NCBI RefSeq assembly: GCF_006334925.1
Contig: NZ_VDHJ01000002.1
Span: 124,001-188,000 of the forward strand
Direction of reading: 5' to 3'
DNA from: Corynebacterium tapiri
GTDB taxonomy: Bacteria > Actinomycetota > Actinomycetes > Mycobacteriales > Mycobacteriaceae
Length of the DNA stretch: 64,000 bases
A model generated the notes under the pieces. It saw only the letters and a program-made list of their open reading frames with translations. It did no database searches and was not told the DNA's origin. Position numbers and translations under genes: made by a program. Below are positions 60,925-64,000 of this stretch, in pieces. The stretch's first letter is position 1; each line of letters begins with the position of its first letter.

Positions 60925-61834
60925 TTACCTCGCTGAGCTCTGGAAGTGCCTCGCTGGTCGCTGACTGCGGGGCACTTACTGCAATGTCCGTGGCACGGCC
61001 CAGGGCATACCAGGTGCCGGCGGTGACTCCGTTGGCCAACTGAGTGTCTTCAAACCAGGGGACGTCGTTGATCTGAGTCAGGCGAGCGCCGGCCTGATAA
61101 CCCGGCGGAGGCGCAACCCCGCAGCGCAGCACGATCGGTTCATGGCCAGGTCGAGTCCAGGACACGCTGTCCGAGGTGCGCGACTTAAGGCTCCACGAGG
61201 TTGCCAGGTTTTCCGGTAATGCCTTGGTCAGGGACTCGCACACCTGGGCGGTATCACCGGCGGCCGGTTCGAGTTGGCTAAGCGGGGCCGGGTGGGGCTG
61301 CGGATCCGTTTTGTCTGTGTCAGACAGCGCCGGGGCGATGGCCTCTACCGGCTTGGACGACTCAGTGAGGTCGGGATTGTCCGTGGTCAGTGCGACAACG
61401 GGCGAGCGATCGACGGAATACCAGGTCACCAAATTCGATCCCGGAGTCTCATCAGCTACAGCGAGCCACTCGGTATCGCTAATCTCCTGGGTCTGCGCCA
61501 ACGAGGTGAACTGCAGGGGCAAATCCACTCCACAGCGCAAGGTAATGCGGTCGGTGCTCGGGGCGGACCACGCAGCGGTTCCGGCTGGTCGCGGATCCGC
61601 AATCGCCACGGACTCATGCCCAGCAACCTCGTTAGGCAGCGCCGCCAACACCTCGTCGCACTGCTGAGAATCTGCAAGAGGCGCGGGTAGCTCGCTCATG
61701 GCCACGGGGGTACGCGCTGCACGCTCAGTGATCCACTTAGCGCCCCCGAGGGCCGCGGCCACCAGCGCTAGCGCCAACCCGAGACAAACGTAGACAGCTA
61801 TCCGGCTAGATTGGAAGGGATCACTCGTGCTCAT
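60899..61834 (-). CDS. DUF3515 envelope protein with two copies of the domain
   Basis: A 311-residue protein with one N-terminal transmembrane helix (VYVCLGLALALVAAALGGA) and an extracytoplasmic part. Two similar halves follow. Both have a Cys, then LP-N-A, an AW or SWTRP segment, LRCGV, a Trp, and TWYSVDR or TWYALGR: residues about 55-165 (QQCDEVLAALPNEV, TLRCGVDLP) and about 195-305 (QVCESLTKALPENL, VLRCGVAPP). The cysteines of each half may form a disulfide. DUF3515 usually occurs once between ddl and thiL in actinobacteria; its function is unknown. ATG 61834 is preferred to an upstream TTG. Confidence 0.8.
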   Translation of the reverse strand: MSTSDPFQSSRIAVYVCLGLALALVAAALGGAKWITERAARTPVAMSELPAPLADSQQCDEVLAALPNEVAGHESVAIADPRPAGTAAWSAPSTDRITLRCGVDLPLQFTSLAQTQEISDTEWLAVADETPGSNLVTWYSVDRSPVVALTTDNPDLTESSKPVEAIAPALSDTDKTDPQPHPAPLSQLEPAAGDTAQVCESLTKALPENLATSWSLKSRTSDSVSWTRPGHEPIVLRCGVAPPPGYQAGARLTQINDVPWFEDTQLANGVTAGTWYALGRATDIAVSAPQSATSEALPELSEVISRSTPEQ

Positions 61835-61872
61835 GATGGGTGCCAAGTCTAGCGAAAGGTTGATCCGCAGCC

Positions 61873-62832
61873 ATGGCTGACCCGCAATCCGCCTTAACTG
61901 TCGGCGACGTAGGAGAACACGCCGTCATCCAGGCCATTATCGAGGCCGCACCTAGTGTGCTCAACGGTGACGACGCCGCGGTGTTAACCCACGCGTCTCC
62001 CAATTCCCGCTCAGTGGTTGCCACAGACATGCTGGTGAGCAATCGACACTTCAGCTTTGACTACTCCACGCCCTTTGAGGTCGGCTACAAAGCAATCACC
62101 GTGAACTTCGCCGATATCGAGGCCATGGGGGCGCGCCCGGTGGGAGCGGTGCTGGCCCTCGCCCTTCCCCCCGATACTCCGCTAGATACGGTGCGGGAGT
62201 TAGCGCAGGGCGTCGATAAGCGATGCCGGGAGTACACCACCGAATTGCTCGGCGGGGACGTAACTGCTTCGGATCAGCTCGTCGTGTCGATTACTGCGGT
62301 GGGGTCTCTGGGAGGAAACAGGGACGCCCTGCGTTTGGATCGTGCACGGGTGGGGCAGCGGGTCGTGGCGCATGGTGCGATCGGCTACTCGGCTGCCGGG
62401 TTTGCGCTGCTGGAGAAGTTCGGGAGAAAACGCGTTCCACAGGAGCTCGACGAACTGGTACGAGCGCATTGCCAGCCGGCACTTACCCCTGGGCGGGGCG
62501 TGGTAGCACGCGCTACCGGTGCCACGGCGGCAACGGATAACTCGGATGGCCTCGTTCCGGACCTTGACCTGCTCGCTCGGAGATCGCATGTGGGAATCAA
62601 CCTGGACGCAGATGCGCTCCAGCCTGACGATCTGCTGCAACGCGCCGGTGAGCTGTGCGGTGTTGACCCGTGGGAGTGGGTATTGACCGGGGGAGAGGAC
62701 CACACCCTGATTGCCACCACTGCTAGCGAGGCACCATCGAAATTTCGCACGATCGGAGAAGTCATCCGAGGAGAGGGCGTCACCGTCGACGGCCAAGCGC
62801 CGGAGTATCAGAAGGGCTGGGTGAGCTTTTAG
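61873..62832 (+). CDS. thiL: Thiamine-monophosphate kinase
   Basis: ThiL phosphorylates thiamine monophosphate to the active diphosphate. The 319-residue PurM-like protein shows [20 protein letters not shown] (Mg site), [65 protein letters not shown], and the C-terminal [13 protein letters not shown] and [12 protein letters not shown]. Thiamine diphosphate is the cofactor of IlvB in this window. ung follows two bases after the stop, and the DAK-type gene follows ung, so these form one operon. Confidence 0.95.
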   Translation: MADPQSALTVGDVGEHAVIQAIIEAAPSVLNGDDAAVLTHASPNSRSVVATDMLVSNRHFSFDYSTPFEVGYKAITVNFADIEAMGARPVGAVLALALPPDTPLDTVRELAQGVDKRCREYTTELLGGDVTASDQLVVSITAVGSLGGNRDALRLDRARVGQRVVAHGAIGYSAAGFALLEKFGRKRVPQELDELVRAHCQPALTPGRGVVARATGATAATDNSDGLVPDLDLLARRSHVGINLDADALQPDDLLQRAGELCGVDPWEWVLTGGEDHTLIATTASEAPSKFRTIGEVIRGEGVTVDGQAPEYQKGWVSF

Positions 62833-62834
62833 CC

Positions 62835-63479
62835 ATGTCTATTCCTGTGCACCCCAGTTGGGTCGAACCACTTGCTCCAGTGGAGGAGCAGATTCATCGA
62901 ATGGGAGATTTTCTGCGGTCCGAACCGGCCTTCCTGCCCCCGGGCAGCAAGATTTTAAGGGCCTTCCAGGATCCCTTCGATGAGGTCAAGGTATTGATCG
63001 TGGGGCAGGATCCATACCCCACTCCAGGACACGCCATGGGATTGAGCTTCTCGACGGAGCCGGGTGTGCCCGCACCCCGGTCGCTGGTGAATATCTACCG
63101 CGAGCTCGAGTCTGACCTGGGAATCGCGCCGCGTTCCGACGGTGACATCAGCTCGTGGTCTGGGCAGGGCGTACTCTTGCTCAACCGCGTCCTCAGCGTG
63201 CGTCCCCAAGCTGCCGGATCCCACCGCCGGAAGGGCTGGGAGGAAGTGACCGAATGCGCAATCAGGGCCCTGGCGCAGCGCAACGCCCCGCTGGTGGCCA
63301 TTCTGTGGGGTCGAGACGCCCAGACCGCGCAGGCATTCCTAGGGGATACTCCCTGCATCACCTCGGCGCATCCCTCTCCGTTGTCTGCCTCCCGCGGATT
63401 CTTCGGGTCGCGTCCCTTTTCGCGTGCAAACGAGGCCCTGCGTCAACAGTCAGCTTCGCCAGTTGACTGGGGTGCGTAA
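62835..63479 (+). CDS. ung: Uracil-DNA glycosylase, family 1
   Basis: Ung removes uracil from DNA. The 214-residue protein contains the catalytic water-activating motif [21 protein letters not shown], with Asp in GQDPY (Pro follows where E. coli has His), [21 protein letters not shown] and the catalytic His loop [21 protein letters not shown]. The length is slightly short for the family but complete. It starts two bases after thiL. The third gene of the run begins 11 bases downstream. Confidence 0.95.
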   Translation: MSIPVHPSWVEPLAPVEEQIHRMGDFLRSEPAFLPPGSKILRAFQDPFDEVKVLIVGQDPYPTPGHAMGLSFSTEPGVPAPRSLVNIYRELESDLGIAPRSDGDISSWSGQGVLLLNRVLSVRPQAAGSHRRKGWEEVTECAIRALAQRNAPLVAILWGRDAQTAQAFLGDTPCITSAHPSPLSASRGFFGSRPFSRANEALRQQSASPVDWGA

Positions 63480-63490
63480 GGTGTAAGCCC

Positions 63491-64000
63491 ATGAGTGGAT
63501 CTGTCTCCGATGATGGCGACCTGCTTTTCCGGTGGGCGCAGCGAGCGGCCGACGAGCTTAATGCCCGGCGCGCTGAGATCAACGCACTCAATGTTTTCCC
63601 GGTGCCGGATTCAGATACCGGATCCAACATGGCTCACACCATGGAATCGGCCTTTCGCGCTGCATCCGCAAGCAAGGAGGAACGTATCGCCTCCACCGTC
63701 GCGCACGCCCTCGCCTCCGGGGCGGTGCGTGGGGCGCGGGGCAACTCCGGGGTGGTGCTGTCCCAAGTGCTGCGTGGAATCGCTCACGCAGTGGGCACTC
63801 ACCCGTTGGATGGGCAAACGCTGGCGCATAGCTTGAAGAACGCGGTCGAGCTTGTCGACGCCGCAATTGCCGATCCAGTAGAAGGCACCGTAGTGACGGT
63901 TCTGCGCGCGGCTGCCAACGCATCCGCGCAGGCTGCCCAACGTTCGTCGGATTTAGCGACGGTCACCGACGCCACCGTGGAGGCTGCACGCACCGCACTT
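63491..64000 (+). CDS. DAK2/FakA-type kinase domain protein, N-terminal part (3' end outside window)
   Basis: The frame from ATG 63491 stays open to the window edge (170 codons). Residues 28-60 read EINALNVFPVPDSDTGSNMAHTMESAF, the Mg/nucleotide site of the DhaL-like DAK2 domain, and RGARGNSGVVLSQVLRGIA follows. Full-length relatives (about 500 residues) combine this domain with a DegV-like region and act as fatty acid kinases (FakA) that pass acyl phosphates to lipid synthesis with FakB. In actinobacteria the gene lies before recG, as in C. glutamicum. Start ATG 63491 lies 11 bases after ung and probably shares its transcript. Confidence 0.85.
   Translation, partial: MSGSVSDDGDLLFRWAQRAADELNARRAEINALNVFPVPDSDTGSNMAHTMESAFRAASASKEERIASTVAHALASGAVRGARGNSGVVLSQVLRGIAHAVGTHPLDGQTLAHSLKNAVELVDAAIADPVEGTVVTVLRAAANASAQAAQRSSDLATVTDATVEAARTAL

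Overview
The window is high-GC actinobacterial chromosome and almost certainly Corynebacterium. Gene content and order (pfkA, gatB, aldo/keto reductase, lysE, ilvD, a PH-like membrane protein, mscCG/yggB, ilvBNC, serA, leuB, odx, gltX, ltbR, leuCD, mutT1, gpsA, ddl, DUF3515, thiL, ung, DAK/FakA-type gene) match the region I know from C. glutamicum. The species cannot be named from sequence alone. Both ends cut genes: an MFS transporter at the left and a FakA-like gene at the right.

Layout. 1-12.3 kb: transport and central metabolism (MFS, pfkA, BASS symporter, gatB, YkvI-like protein, divergent Nramp-like protein and aldo/keto reductase, marR, lysE, a glutathionyl-hydroquinone-reductase-like enzyme, a DoxX protein). 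12.4-17.6 kb: a galactose operon (galM, SSS symporter, small membrane protein, galT, galK; no galE). 17.6-22.1 kb: two divergent secreted phosphatases sharing an intergenic region with PHO-box-like 11-nt direct repeats, then a GT87-like mannosyltransferase. 22.1-30.1 kb: branched-chain amino acid genes around mscCG, including a 16-codon leaderless leader peptide and attenuator before ilvB. 30.2-43.1 kb: a DUF262 protein, serA, cstA with its small partner, leuB, a lipoprotein, odx, a methyltransferase, an isochorismate synthase and gltX. 43.1-43.7 kb: tRNA-Gln(CTG) and two identical tRNA-Glu(CTC) genes.

43.7-54.8 kb is accessory. It sits between the tRNAs and the conserved ltbR-leuCD block. 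It begins with a sortase-assembled pilus operon in the order shaft pilin, class C sortase, minor pilin, giant vWA-type tip adhesin. This is followed by a translationally coupled two-gene unit: an SbnA/cysteine-synthase-like enzyme and an 873-residue fusion of a FAD/NAD(P)-binding domain with a group IV PLP decarboxylase. That pair looks like a small, poorly described amino-acid-derived metabolite pathway and is the best candidate for a new system here.

54.8-64 kb returns to the conserved backbone. Throughout the window many genes have a TAnnnT -10 element 6-8 nt before the start codon, often without a Shine-Dalgarno sequence, which suggests widespread leaderless transcription. Convergent neighbours repeatedly share overlapping stop codons.
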